A stretch of 64,000 nucleotides of DNA from Beaufortia kweichowensis (GCA_019155185.1 CM032816.1:10614292-10678291), one strand, 5' to 3'; positions 12,004-25,268 are shown, counted from the first letter of the stretch. Program-made: numbers and translations. The notes: generated from the sequence alone by a model not told the origin.

Positions 12004-12284
12004 ATCAAATCACCCTGTTTTCCCCCATCTTTATAAAATGTCTCTCTTTGCTACACTAATCCCACCTGAGGTTTATTTCTGTACAGAAGTCATATCTGTT
12101 AATTTAATGTCCTGAGAGTTTAAATTTGATCATATTATCTAACACAGAAGATGGAACATCAGGTTCTGCTCACAACAATAGACACAACGCTTCTCTGATC
12201 TGTGGAGATAAAGACAGCATAATGAACTTTAATGTGATGGAGACATGAATCAAAACAGCAACCCAGTCAAAACAACTCACTTAC

Positions 12285-12390
12285 CGGCAGAGAGACAAAC
12301 GTCCATTTCACCTTCTCTGACCATCAGGAGCCAAGTAATAATTTGATTTCTTTGAGACAAAATGATGTATAGGCTGGAAACTAATGATAT
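12285..12390 (-). other. Possible 5' exon, minus strand
   Basis: On the minus strand, an acceptor-like GTTTCCCGCCAG is followed by 106 bp ending at a very strong donor, CTGCCG|GTAAGTGAG. A second acceptor option (TTAGTTTCCAG) would give 89 bp. An ATG opens a frame near the end (MVREGEMDVCLSA) that runs into the donor, so the segment could be either a leader exon or an alternative start exon. Its partner exons are not established. Confidence 0.25.
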
Positions 12391-13130
12391 CTGGCGGGAA
12401 ACAGGATGAAACTATTGGCTTTACTGGCTGCATACGGATGTTTTACCTGAGATATTTTTATGTGGGGTTGTAATAAATCACAATCTGTTATATAAACACT
12501 GCTGTACTGTACTTACAGTAGAAGTGTTTTTTTTCAGATTCATATTTCATACACATCTTTGTATTGAATATTGTCCGTTTCAGAAACTTTGAACAGGGAG
12601 AACTATGATGTATTATCAAACAAATTGTGTTGCACATGCTTTCTAAACCATTCAAGTACTATTAAAAATCATGAGCTATAATTATAAAAGTCAATTTAGT
12701 TACACAGTAGTCAAGAAAAAAAACTAATTTATTAAAATTAGTTTATTCCTGTTTGATTTTAAACCAACTCACTCCATTTCACATCCTCAAATGGATCTTA
12801 GCCGCTGCTGTCTGTCAAACACTCACATTGAGTTTTCTGTATTGTGTAAACACCCTCCAACCACCAGCAATTCATCTCAGTTGGGTTTCTACTTGGACAA
12901 TTATTTCAAATTTACCAGAACATAATTGCAGTTGTTGAGATCAAACCCGTACATGCATAAACAGTCAACAGACTGATGCCAGTAATCTCAAATTCATCCA
13001 TATAGACTCAAAGAACCCTGAAAACAGACAGAAGACTATAATTATTTTATGTCACATGAACTCAAAACATCTATTTTTTCATTGCAGAACAATAAGAGGC
13101 ATGTCTGTTTTTCTGTGGCATCTGGCAAAT
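12391..13130. other. Non-coding, nothing recognised
   Basis: AT-rich unique sequence. The frame at 12753-12938 is hydrophobic by chance and has no supporting signals. Confidence 0.4.
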
Positions 13131-13292
13131 ATTTGACAAATTTTCATAACAATAAACAACAAACAAATAAATTAATAAAAATGTTAGTGTTAATCATATT
13201 TGTAAAAAAAAATGTAAAATTTAATAATCTGTAATTCAGTAAGTGCATTTTCATGTGTTTGCTCAATATGTGCAGTGACAATTAACAGGTTA
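13131..13292 (+). repeat. Dispersed AT-rich repeat, copy 2
   Basis: TTGACAAATTTTCATAACAA, then AT-rich filler, then GCATTTTCATGTGT and ATTAACAGGTTAA. The same ordered landmarks recur at 14041-14206 in direct orientation. Confidence 0.6.
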
Positions 13293-13965
13293 ATTCCCAG
13301 ACGGATGAGTCTAGACGTGTCTGCGTGTTTAAAAAATCCAGAATTTTCCAGATGATGCTTTCCAGATTAGTTCTGATGTCAAGAATATTTAGTTCATATT
13401 CATTCAGTGCTTAAAAATTCTAGAGATTCGCTTGTAACTCCACAGTTCTTAGTCATGCTGTTTGGTGACAGATGAGCGCACACGCTCAAAAAAATGCCTT
13501 CCTGAGGTTCAGACCGCCTGCAAACATTAAAAACTAAATTCATCACAATTTTAGTGAAATCTCATCTGAATGATTAATATGGCCCACAAATATTTTATCA
13601 CGAATGCAGCGTTTGCGAGGGTTGGTGAGATGCGCTCAGCAGCAGATGGTACGAGCTGCTGAAGGTTTTCTGCATGAACATAAAGAATGAAAACGCTTGT
13701 GGAAGGATTTTAACTCCACTGCACCAGCAGAACGGACAGAATGTGCAGGAAAGTGGATTTTTCCTCTTCCCTCACATGAATGAGCAGATACAATGGAACG
13801 ACGGGTCGTCGCGCTAATCGAGATGGAAAGTGAAAAATGAGAAGAGAATGGAGTCTCTTTCATCAAAGTCCAGTTTCAAGACTCATTAGAAACCACAATG
13901 TTTTTGGCCACTAATGTTACCAGCCACAAATGTCACCGTTCTTCAGGATGTTGTTTTACTGTTCC

Positions 13966-14206
13966 CTTTAATATTTCATAAATGATTTCTAATCTAATCA
14001 TGACAAACCATATATTGATAAAAAGACTTAAGAATAACTATATGACAAATTTTCATAACAATAATCAAAAAAATTAAGAACAATGCTAATAATATTTTTT
14101 AAAAATACCGAAAATAAAAAAATAAATTAAAATTAAAATTATATAAAATTAAATTACATAAAACTTGCATTTTCATGTGTATGTGCAGTGGCAGTTAACA
14201 GGTTAA
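13966..14206 (+). repeat. Dispersed AT-rich repeat, copy 3
   Basis: Combines landmarks from the copies at 3401 (TAATCTAATCATGACAAAC, AAGACTTAAG) and 13131 (TGACAAATTTTCATAACAA, GCATTTTCATGTGT, GTTAACAGGTTAA). It therefore looks like the most complete copy of this unnamed family. Confidence 0.6.
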
Positions 14207-14707
14207 ATGCATACATATAAAATCACGATGAGATCTTAAAAATGACATGACAGCTGAAGTCAAACTAGCTCATATGATCATGATATGATCTGAATCCATG
14301 TGTGAACAGAGGTCCAAAGTTGATCTCCGCTGTTTGAAAAACCTTATCAATGTCTTGGAAGTGAAGACGACGGATTGCGGGCCGTACATGGCCGGCGGCG
14401 CTGAAAGTGGGCAAATAATGGCTCAGTCCAGCCATCACCCCTCATGAGATAAGACCTGCCACTCACTGAGACTGACACACCAAAGTGTGCAAGTTCAGCC
14501 ATTCCAGCTCCTTTAGAAGCACAAAAGACCATCATTTATCATTCCTAACGATCTCTAGACCTTAAGATCAGGATACTCCTGGAGGACATTTCACTCAGAA
14601 TCACCAGAGAAACCTCATGAGATCCAAACTCACATACTAAAACACTAGATTCATCATTTTAAATAAATGTCTTAATAGGGCAAGCACATGCAAATGTCAA
14701 TCGTATC

Positions 14708-15019
14708 ATGAAAAAATAAAGGTTTTGCCAAAAATGTTCATCATACTGATAGCTCAGATATCAATATTTAAAGTTTTTAAAGCATTTGTTTATGTTTAAA
14801 TCATGATTTTCATAGTCAGGTAAAGTGCTGTTTTCAGAATTGTCACATCCATAACAGTCTATATTCCTCATAAATGAACATTATAATAAAAAAAATATTT
14901 GATGTTCTTTAAAGAGTCATCTCTTCTTCATTTGCTTCTGGTTTGTGTATTTTAATTCACAGACATCCTTTTTTCTCACATCCATAACGCATGTATATTT
15001 CCATTTTTTTTTTTAAAAG
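14708..15019 (-). repeat. Dispersed repeat family R3, copy A
   Basis: Its complement contains GTGAATTAAAATACACAAAC, CAGAAGCAA, TGACTCTTTAAAGAACAT, TTTATGAGGAATATAGACTG and TTATGGATGTGACAATTCTG. The same landmarks occur on the plus strand at 17163-17412 and 25013-25268. No open frame. Probably an old non-autonomous transposon that I cannot name. Confidence 0.75.
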
Positions 15020-15919
15020 ATGACTGGTGACTGATTTCTTTTATGTTTTGACTCTACCAACAACTTCAGTAAAATATAAAACGCTTCACATCAACCAAAC
15101 AAACCCAACTTTGACGTCAAACAGACTGTGGTCTGCACTGAACGCTCCAGTGACGAATTGTCCTTAAAGATCGTAATTCACATTCAGGATTCTTGTTTTA
15201 TGAGGCGGATGGTTGTAGACCAGGAAATAACCCCAGCCACACATTGTGTTCTTCAAGCACACAGACAAATAAGAAGGAGAACAGCTGGGAAATGTTCTTT
15301 TTCCCCTAAATGTCCTTCAGAACACAGCGTCTTTCCACACCACCACAGCAGGAAAGCGATTGCAGAGTCTGCGTCAAATCAGAACATCCATTCATCACAA
15401 ACCCTGATGCCGAACACCCCATTTCACTCTTAACGTCCAGAGAGATCAGCCACCAACATTACCAACATCACTACAATCAGACATGAAAGTAACAACACAC
15501 ACACATAAAGAATATCTGGATTCTGTTTATGCGCTCTTCACTAACAAATTCACATGTGAATAAGCATTAGAGATCGGACTGGGGATTCACAGATGGCACA
15601 TTCACAAATCACTACAAAAAAGGGCCTGAAACTAAAATAAACAAAAGAAAAAAAGCTTTTGTTCTTTTTTAGCAAATGGTGGAAGCAGATGCTTGATCCT
15701 CATGAAACGACGGTTGGCAAGCTCACGGGATTAAAACCACATATTACATGAATCATTGAATTTTACACAAAGTTTGTTTGCAATTAAATTTCTAAATAAT
15801 CTCTCCATAATTTATAAATTATATTGTTGACACAAAACAGATCACAATGTTCCATTTTGTTATGCATTATAGTAAGTATAAGATGATAAAAGTATTGCTA
15901 TGAAAAGGCATCAGGCATT
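15020..15919. other. Non-coding, nothing recognised
   Basis: No coding or repeat call is supported. The 101-codon frame at 15128-15433 has no initiating ATG, no family resemblance and no exon-like boundaries. Confidence 0.4.
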
Positions 15920-16640
15920 AAGCCATGCTGGAAACAAGGTGAAATTCATTTGTGCATCAGCACAGCTCCGAACAAACCGTTATCTGTAATGAATTCCCCG
16001 GACAGGACATTATCTACCATAATTACAGCGAACCGGACACGATCATAAACACAGCAAAAATCTGTCGCTTTTAACGACAGGAAATGAGTAACAGATTTCC
16101 AATAACGGTGCTCTATTTATGGACTAAACGTAATTTTTGCCCTGAAAATAATTCATTCCAGTTGACCCAGCGGAGTTCAAGTGTGCATCAAGTACGTCGT
16201 GTAAAATAATCACATTCAGCCTCGGAATGGTGTGGGAGGATCTAAATCAAAGCCTCGGGCCATACAAGCCTCTCAGGACCCAACGACCACAGATCCTGGT
16301 CATTTCCATAACTCTGACATCCAAATATAGAATTACATAAGCCAAGGTCATTTATGCTAATAGACGGACTGCTTTTAAAAGATTGCCTCCAACATGCACA
16401 TAATCGTAAACTGCGTTTTGGGTTTAATCTGATCAACAAATGGCAGTAAATCAGACAGTGGTGTAATCTGCACATCATGAAGTCAGCAGTTGTGTTTGAC
16501 CTTCATTCAGACTCGGAGCATCAATTATCCAGGATGCTATTGATTTTCCTGCAGTACTGCTGGGCTCACTAATGTTGTCGGGGACCGTCTGAAGAAATCA
16601 TCTGTGCCGCCTGCTCCGTCTTTAATTCTTTCCTTATTTC
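15920..16640. promoter_or_regulatory. Candidate conserved non-coding block
   Basis: Repeat-free sequence with motif-like words CCATAATTACAGCG, TCATTTATGCTAATAGACGG, AACAAATGGCAG (E-box type) and ATCAATTATCC. Frames across it are broken. The regulatory reading is inferred from sequence texture. Confidence 0.4.
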
Positions 16641-17162
16641 CTTAAAAAGATTACAGCATTTTAATACGAGAACGATTTCATTAGAACTTCATCAAACATA
16701 TTTGATATTTAAATTCAACCTAATCATAGTGATCTATTATTATATTTAACAAAAACCATAAAACCCAAAGCACCAGGAAGTACATTAAGAACATATGTGC
16801 CTTGCATACTGTACGTGGCACTTTAAACGCATTACTGGGTTGTAAATATGTTAAGCAGACAGAATGCCTACCAGCAGGCAGTGCATCACATAAAACCCCG
16901 GTATGTTCCTGAGAGCTCACTGTTTTGAAGGAAGAACCGGTGCTGTGTTACATGGTGATATTTACGCTCCAGAGGTTTATATTTATCTCAATATTTCATG
17001 TGTCTGTGCACGGAAGCCACCATTTTAAAACGGCTCCTACTGTACTGTATGTGGATGCATGTAAGCAAGAAATGTCTTCTGTCTGAAATGACTTCTGATT
17101 AGTGTTTACACACTGCAGCTGTCATGGTGAACATCACCGCTGTATGGATGTAAACCTACTTA

Positions 17163-17412
17163 CTTAAAAAAAAGGAAATATACACGAATATGACAAAAAA
17201 ACATGTTTTTTGAGAGACAACATACTTTGTAGGATTTCTGTGAATTAAAATACACAAACCAGAAGCAATAATACCCAACAAATGGAGAGGAGATGAGTCT
17301 TTAAAGAACATAAATTAATAATTTATTAATTATTTATGAGGAATATGGATTGTTATGGATGTGACAATTCTGAAAACATAATGCTTAAAAAAGTGCTTGA
17401 AAAAAGCATTTT
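17163..17412 (+). repeat. Dispersed repeat family R3, copy B
   Basis: Shares GTGAATTAAAATACACAAAC, CAGAAGCAATAAT, GAGTCTTTAAAGAACAT and TTATGAGGAATATGGATTG with copies A and C. The A-rich entry (AAAAGGAAATATACA) is also shared with A. Confidence 0.75.
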
Positions 17413-18389
17413 TATAAGCAAATTATTTGTAAGAATGTACTTTATCCCCTAAAAGTTGAACTGTTCAGAAAATATTCCCCCTTCAGCTTTGTGTGTCAAT
17501 ATGTGTGTGCAGATGTGTGCACAGATGCGTTTTATGTGTATAGTTCCTGGAGCATTTTCATTAGTGCTCTCTGAGATTTTACAGCCAATAGACTGCCCTT
17601 CATCGCACTGTTGTTGCCATGGAAACCAGGAGAGAACAGGAGGGAAACATGGGAAATGAATTTGTATCTCTCAGCATTGGGATCACTAACTGATCTTGTG
17701 CTCTGATCGAAATGAAACTCTCAGCACACATAAGAGGAGCGTGCACGGGGAAAAAAATGACACAACATGTGCGACTCAGAGAGCCAACAATGACAAAACT
17801 CATTATTAAACGAACTTACGGTTTTCACGTGAATCAAATGTGTCAGATGTTCTCCACTGTGAGCACATCTGCCCGTAAGCGAGACGAATCCCACAGGAGA
17901 TTTCTGATATCTAAACTATATCTCAGAGAAAGACATGACATGAAATGGAGAACAATACGAGTCTCTTGCTTCTCAAATTGTTCTTCTGTGAAACACAAGT
18001 GATCTTAAGCGTCTGACTTTGGGAATATTAAAAAAGATCTCAACAATCAAATTCATGTGACCAATTTTTTATATTATATTATTTAAGCAAAAATCTTAAC
18101 GGCAACACCTCGACAATCACCCTAACATCACGTCAGTTTCCATCTGAATTCCTCCTAACGCATTTTAAAAGCCACATCTGTACAAGTTAAGTTACTTCCT
18201 TGAAATGTAACCAAGACCTTCGAAGACGCAACCTCACGCAATACTATTTCCCCCGGCGGGTCGAGTCTTTTCTGACCAGCACTGAAGCTGCATAGAACAT
18301 GAGTGTGTCAAAACTCATTGATCACTAACTCTCAGATTCACAACCCAAGAAAGCACTTCACCAGATATTTCCGCTCTTTTTCATTCATG
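17413..18389. other. Non-coding, nothing recognised
   Basis: Opposing and overlapping short frames at 17456-18002 are typical of chance in this composition. No repeat family recognised. Confidence 0.4.
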
Positions 18390-18610
18390 TGATCCGCTCT
18401 CGTGTCCGGGACGCATATTAACTGCGGGATGATCGTAGTGAATCAATGGAGAACATAATCATTATCAGTTTGTTCCACGGCGCTGGCCGATGAGATCATG
18501 GTGCACTAAAGCAATCCTCGTAAATTCTTAATGCCTTCCACCGCTACAATAAACAGACAAACAGCCCAATGAAATCAAAGGTGAAGGACAGGAAATAAAG
18601 CATGTTCGTG
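18390..18610. promoter_or_regulatory. Candidate conserved non-coding block
   Basis: Contains GCATATTAACTGCGGGATGA, CATAATCATTATCAGTTTG and ATGAAATCAAAGGTGAAGG (TCAAAG, TCF/LEF-type) in a CpG-containing island with no repeats. Confidence 0.35.
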
Positions 18611-19246
18611 AAACCTGAGGCTTGCTGTGGATGAAATGACTGTGTTTGTGTATGTGTGTGTATCCTGTTGTCTAAAACAGGCCAATTAAACGTGGCGCCC
18701 ACACTCTGTGCTTTGCTTTTCAGACTGGCGGTGTAATAATCGTCAAGCTACAAATCTACTCCCACCCTTTCTGCTCGGACACCCCCTCTTAAAGACACAC
18801 AGCACCCCACATCACCGCTTAATAAACTTCACTTTCCACCAACCGCTCTTTAACAACTCATCCAGTATCCTGCTACTCGACAACTACAACTTTACTTTCC
18901 TAGATTTACTTAAAATATAATATCTTTGAGAGGAAATTTAAGTTAGTTAAGGCCTAAATGATAACTATACAGATAACTATATTAGCTTCCACACCAACAG
19001 ATGATAACGTTAAGTTTATTTTTAGCTTCTGCATGATATTTTGCACATTTAAAATGCACTAGACCTTTCAATTTGAATGGATTTTCATTGTCAATGTTTT
19101 CTGAAAGGGATGCCAATTCCTCAGCTTTTCTCCTAAATTAAGAGTCTTTAGATTTTTACACTAAACTAAATTGACATGTTTAAGGACAAACTTTTCTAAC
19201 AGCAGAAAAAATGCTTATTATTAGATTATATGAACAAGTTTTTTTT

Positions 19247-19536
19247 TAAAGAGATCACTCAAAAATTAAACTTCTTTCATCATTTATTCTCCAATTTTTT
19301 TAATCATTTATTACTCTCATGTCATTTCAAAATTGTATGAGTTTCTTTCTTCCGCAGAACACAAAAGAAAGATATTTTGAAGAACGTTGGCAACCAAACA
19401 ACATTGACCCCCATTGACTTCCATTATATGAATACAAAAACACAGAGACATTTTTCAAAATATCTTCTTTTGGCTTACACAGAAGTAAAAAAATATACAT
19501 ATTTAAAATAAATGATGAAAGAGACTATCCCTTTTA
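19247..19536 (+). mobile_element. Cyprinid non-autonomous DNA element, copy c
   Basis: Ordered blocks TTTCTTTCTTCCGCAGAACA, AAAGATATTTTGAAGAACGT, ACATTGACCCCCATTGACTT and TCAAAATATCTTCTTTTGG. The ends read TTTAAAGAGATCACTC and GAGACTATCCCTTTT. It is slightly expanded by a duplicated CATTTATT phrase near the left end. Confidence 0.85.
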
Positions 19537-20099
19537 TTCCAAATCCAAAAACACTATTCTCCTAACCCAACAAACATAAACCTTAAAAACTAAATTAAAT
19601 GCTAAATTTAGTCCTATAATATCTGAACCCTATACTTAAGTCTCAAATTCCAAAGCCTTGAATTTCTACTCTTAATCTTTAACCTACATTCTTAAAGTGA
19701 CAGTAACCATTAAGACTAAATCTTATTCTAACACTAAACTACAAAGCCAACAACAACCCAATTCTAAATCTTAATTAGCTCCTTAACTTTCAACCCTACT
19801 GTACAAGAATATTAAACCCCAGACTCCAAAGTCTACAACATAAAACCTCAGGACTAAATCTAAATCCTAAACCCTTAGGATCCTTCCCAAAGCCTATGAG
19901 CAAATTAGAAACGACAACCCTGAATCCTGAGCTTCATCTTCAGAGAGCAGCAGATCACAGCAGTTAAAACCAGTGACATTGAGACGTCACTATGATCTCT
20001 CTGAATAAAAATACAGATTCATTACAGACCATTGAAACAGACTAAAGAAAGACTCTCACAGAGCATCAAATGAATGTTTTACTGATGTCACATTCTGGA
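19537..20099. other. Non-coding with weakly repetitive CTAAA/CCTAA words
   Basis: Sequence between about 19545 and 19900 is rich in AACCC, CTAAA and TCCTAA words (for example CCTAACCCAACAAAC, AATCCTAAACCC). It reads like a decayed simple or telomere-like array, but no unit can be defined. Confidence 0.35.
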
Positions 20100-20350
20100 G
20101 TTCATCACTTGATCCGTCATGACAGCCCTTCCCATCCCTCCGGACGGCATGTGTGACTAGATGTCATGGTGACATGCACTCGGTGGAAAGCCCTAAGTGT
20201 GGGGTCGACAGGGAGCGTCTACATTAATATTTCATGTCCTGGTTTGTCTCCTGGCAGGTTTCTGACTTTAATTAAGAGCCAGTATGGTCACTAATCTCTG
20301 TTTACGCAACACAAAGTCAACCTGAGGAGCAGCGTCAACGTCCCGCAGGA
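20100..20350. promoter_or_regulatory. Candidate conserved non-coding block
   Basis: Repeat-free, with TACATTAATATTTCATG and TTAATTAA (20268-20275) next to CTGTTTACGCAACAC, a forkhead-type core. No coding frame. Confidence 0.35.
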
Positions 20351-20939
20351 CCAAACTGAGACAAACATACACCACCGATTCAGAGATATGAGACAATTCA
20401 CTTCCTGTATGAAATGAGTTTTTTGTTCAGAAGGCCGAACCATTACACATCATGTTGGGAGGGAAAACAGAGGAAATTAAATCTTGACTAAACATTATGA
20501 AAAACATCTCAAGTGAAGAAGATTTATATCAAATAATCTCTTCTCTAAAAATAACATTTTAAGGACAATATGAAATCATGATAATTTAACTATGATATTA
20601 CTGGTCAAAGCAAATTAATTCAAGGGAAATTCATTATATTTTGATGGTAGATTATGAAAATAAACAATATTTTTCTTTTGCGTAACATGCACTGATGAAT
20701 CATTCACAATAATATCTTGACCATTTCAAAAAATGTAAATGTAAATTGTTGTTTTTAATAAAAATATCTAAAAAATTATAGGAAAGAAACTACAAAATGT
20801 ACACATTTGTAAACTGTCATAACACAGAGATCCAAAAATATTAAATCAAATCTTATTGGCCACAAATCCTGACTTGTTTATTAAGATTTCTTCTCCCATT
20901 TAACGCCTTCACAAATTTTCTCTATCACCCCTTTAAGCT

Positions 20940-21250
20940 TCAGATATCTCATAATGCACTACACCTGTTCTGTGAACCCGACTGCAATGACATGAGGCGG
21001 CCGCCCGTTAATGACTTACTCCGCTGTTTACATGGTTCTGGCCCATTACCTCCAGAGATTCCTGAGATGGCCTTTATTATTGTGCAGGAAAGCAACAATG
21101 ACCTTTGTTTCTTCCAGAGAAGCCGCTGTCCGAGGTTTATGTATCTGAATAAATGGTGAAACCTGAATGTAATTATTACAATCACCTTCAGTCAGACTCA
21201 TAATGAAGTGTGACTAATTACCTCTATAGCAAACGATAGGTTTGGAGTTT
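20940..21250. promoter_or_regulatory. Candidate conserved non-coding block
   Basis: Contains CCCGTTAATGACTTACTC, GCAACAATGACCTTTGTTTC (two SOX-type words), GTAATTATTACAATC and TGACTAATTACCTC within about 300 bp. Motif density and lack of repeats set it apart from the AT-rich flanks. Confidence 0.4.
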
Positions 21251-21829
21251 AAACACTGACGCTATAGATCATCACTGTATGTTCATTCTCCATCTGCATT
21301 ACACAAACACAAAATAATTAAAAACTGATATATTATAATGGGTTGTATTTGACACTTGTGTTATTTTTGTTCTTTCTCTGACCTTTTCTGACCTCTTCTG
21401 AATGAAACAGTTTGCTACTGTACCTTTAAGACTTTTATATCTTTTACCTACTGGTAGATCTCGTAACGACACCAACTCTGCCATCAGAAAATATATTTTC
21501 CCAACAACGTCCATTCATAGCTACCTGTATAACCTGATAAAATTACAAGCAACAAAATCATGTACAGTATTTCATTACATAATAGCAGGTGTTTTACTGC
21601 TGTCAAATTAGTTTAAAGTGATTTTAAAATTAGCAAAGGTTTTGGAACGGGAAATGTTCCTGTGGTGCCGTCAGTCAATCAGCACTGCAATTATCGTTTA
21701 CATAATATACTTTATATATAATATGACCCTTTGATTGAAAAATACAATCAAATAAACGTCATTACTGATGCTATTGCAGTACAGTGTTTCTTCTTTAACG
21801 TAAAAACATCTTGGATAACTTCATTCTCG

Positions 21830-22340
21830 TCTTTCTGCATATGATCTGTCAGTGCCGAGGTCATCATGAGGTTATGACGCATTATGTCACAAACATTTTG
21901 AAAAACATTAATTTCTAAAATGACTGTCCCGAACAGATGTCGTGGATTTAAACCTGCGACGAGTTACTCTATTTAATTACACTGAATTGGAAAATGCCTC
22001 TTGAACCCTGAGCTCGGCGTTCATTAACTGTGTTGGACTGGATGGATTTTAGCAGATGGATGCTTTAGTTCAGATCAGGTTGAGAAGTGTTTTTAATAAC
22101 CAGAAATATTCATCCTCAGCAGATAGTGTAACTCCTGAGGGCAGTGTGATTTACAAACGCACCCAGAGGAAAGTGTGCACAGTGTGAGGCGTTACAGAAG
22201 GCTGGATAAGACCACGGTCAACCGCCCCAGGACGTCTCCTCCATGCCAAATCAATGCACGAGGACCTGACAAATGCGAAATGAAAAACAGTCCATAAATA
22301 TTGATAATACCAAGCTCAGTCAGAATTATGAATATCTTCG
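21830..22340. promoter_or_regulatory. Candidate conserved non-coding block
   Basis: Repeat-free DNA with TATTTAATTACACTG, GTTATGACGCATTATGTCAC, CTCCATGCCAAATCAATGCA and TCCATAAATATTGATAATACC. No usable open frame. Regulatory function is inferred. Confidence 0.4.
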
Positions 22341-22358
22341 AGGTTTCTACTATCTATA

Positions 22359-22462
22359 CACCCAGCTGAAAAACCATCAAAACACACCATGTTTGGTCAT
22401 GCTGGGAGACCGGATAACCACCACCACTGGCTAATACCAAAATCACACCACCATCAACTGTT
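22359..22462. repeat. Fragment of CAGCTG/GGTCATGCTGG fish repeat
   Basis: CACCCAGCTGAAAAACCATC and TTTGGTCATGCTGGGAGACC resemble a self-complementary repeat built on CCAGC/GCTGG words that is common in cyprinids. The fragment is short and its boundaries are uncertain. Confidence 0.4.
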
Positions 22463-25012
22463 TTCTATCAATTCTTTGCCTGTGTCTGACATCCTAGATG
22501 AAAATCTTTAGTTGTTGATCGATACGGGCTATTAAACGCCCTGTGCTTCCATTGACATATACTGTGAAGTGCCGGCTGGCCAACGCCTGATGTCATATCA
22601 TTATGTAAATGATTATATCTGTAAACCAAGCCACAAGCCTTTTTTATGGTCTGGAAAACATGTGACGTGAAGGTTGATATAATAACTAAACTTACAGTTC
22701 AAAGGAAATTATTTGAGCCAATAAACACCTTATTGTACAAGAACAGTTCTTCAGTAGAAAATAAACAAAGCTATTGAGTCTTTAAAGTTTAGTGTTCACA
22801 ACTCTCTCCTTATCTTACACCATTAAACAACAGTAAGCTTATAATAATGAATTATATTATTAATTTGTCAGGTTGGATTTAATGGGAAATTACAAAAAGT
22901 ACGTAAAGCAATATAGGCAAAAGTTATGGATTGCTCCTTTAAAGATTGAAAAATATACTCGACTCAAACATCAGTAATGTAAAAAGTCCAAATAATGTCC
23001 AATTTGTCAACTGTCTGACATGACATAATATCCTAAAAGCAGTATAAGACAAACCCAACACTATCTGAAACAGCTTTGCTGTCTAGTCAGGCAGCTCGGC
23101 AGGATTGAGAAAAGCGTGTCACGCTGTTAATGAGCAGAATCCAATCACCTCATTCTGATTGCAGGTACGACAGGAAGAGGCGGATGAGCATTTCTCTCTC
23201 GTACAAGAAACTCCACAACCATTTCATTACCCAACCACTTCAAAAGCAATCAGCTCTGACGGCAGAGATTTCAAAGGTTTGTTCAAGCAAAGACACGCTC
23301 GCTTCTGTAGCACCTTCATGCAAAATGTCATCAAAACAACTTTTGAAGGATAAAAATACAAACAGAGATGAAAAACAAAGGAAAAGCGCTGGGTTTAGTC
23401 TTTACAAAGCCCTTTACACCTCATGCGTGAAGCAAATATGAATGTTAACCCAGGGTTTACAAATGTACAGTGTGATGTCATGAAAGCTGAATAGGTGGGA
23501 TTAATTATTAACCCGGTGTAAAGGCTGAACAGTGTGAAACATTAAATATGATAACCCTGGATTACATATGTGAAAAGACTAAACAAACCCTGGGATACAA
23601 GCCGGTCTAATTTCCTGTTTCAATATAGAAAAGATAATAACACTCAGACGTTATGGGTCCTTAAAAAGTTCATGTTGACAAACTATGACCGATTGGTTGT
23701 TTAGTTGTAAGTTATTAGTTTTCGTTCAGCAATTAGTTTGTTAATTATTACATGAATGAATATGCTGAACGCTGAGGAGACTACACAGAAAAATAAGTTA
23801 AAATAATTAATTATATTATGAAATTCTAAAAATAGAGATGATTTAAAATGATTTTATGAAATCGCATTAGTAGTAAAAATGCAATCGGCTATAACAGCGA
23901 ATCAAATGACTCGTTTCAAATGGAAGTCATTCAAAGAGCTTGTGTATTTGTTTTACACTGCAAAATAGATTTTTTGTGTTCCTATTAAAAATATTGCAAT
24001 ATTAAAAGCAAGATAACAGGAAATAAGAGTCAGAAAATCTGTATGATTTGTGATATTTAGCAGAAAATAGAAAGAAAAATGAATCTCATCTTGCACGAAA
24101 GTTTTTAGTTTTGCATCTTCTTTAAATTAAGGTTGTTCTGAAGATGGTACATGGAAAATCTACTGGAAAACAAGACAAAAATACACACGAACAAAAGTAT
24201 TTTTGCTGTGCTGATATTTAGTGACTCATCTCGTCTGAACCTTCCTGAACATTTTTTTCTGACTAAACACAATGTTCTTTTGTCTCTTTTAAAAGCTTGT
24301 ATTGTGACTGCTGTCATTATGGCTCGCGAAATAAACAACAGTTTCCCGTTCACACACCTCTACACCAGAAAAATCAGCCCGTTCATACACACACACACAC
24401 AGAGATATACACACTGCTCACCCCAATTTAGCTGCAAATTAAATGTCAGCGTCTGGTATGCAATTCTGATCAGGAAATGCTGAGATGAGAGCAATTTGTC
24501 TTTGATGAAAGACAGCGAACAGACCTTCCCACTGTCATTAAATGCGATAAAGAACAGATGTAAGAGAGATGAATTTTATCTGTCGGGAGTTTGATGGTGA
24601 TCAACTGGAAGCAGCGGCGATCAGAAGCTTCAGATGTGGTTTGAGAGAAGAGCAGAACATTAAACATGACACAGGTGGATGTGGGAATATAAGGTCATGT
24701 TCTCCTTCCTTCACTCTCTGTTTCTTCTTAAGATCTCATAATCCATCCTGATCTTCACGTCGGGTCTGAGGAAGAGTGATGGCCTGAAGCTTGACACGTG
24801 TCAGATAATACAGGCAGACTTCACTTCCTATCCATTCTATACAAGCTTTTCAAAATCATCAAAATAAAAAAAAGAGTAAGAAAAATGCTGCAATATAAAT
24901 CTAATGTTATTCTGTTCTAAAATATATAATTTATGAAAAAAATTACAAATACATGTTCATTACATAATGTGTTAAAAATACAAAATAGAGTATATGGGCA
25001 ATTCCAGTGTTA
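22463..25012. other. Non-coding, no gene recognised
   Basis: AT-rich unique DNA with several short overlapping frames (23130-23441, 24151-24483 and their antisense counterparts). None shows a splice-bounded protein-like segment. A short (CA)n run lies near 24386-24401. Confidence 0.4.
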
Positions 25013-25268
25013 TGAATTTCTGTGAATTAAAATACACAAACCAGAAGCAATAATGCAAGAAATGAAGAAGAGGTGACTCTTTAAATATATTAACTATACA
25101 TAAAATAGTAATTTTATTTTAATTTGTATGTGCCATTTATGAGGAATATGGACTGTTATGGATAAAAAAATCATGATTTTAATATAAACAAATGCTTTAA
25201 AAACTTCACATGAATATTTAAACCACCAAGTATTGACATCTGAACTATAAGTATGATAAAAACCTAAA
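25013..25268 (+). repeat. Dispersed repeat family R3, copy C
   Basis: GTGAATTAAAATACACAAAC, CAGAAGCAATAATGCAAG, TGACTCTTTAAATATAT, TTTATGAGGAATATGGACTG and AAATCATGATTTTAATATAA match copies A and B. Homology with A extends furthest, through TATTGACATCTGAACTATAA. Confidence 0.75.
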
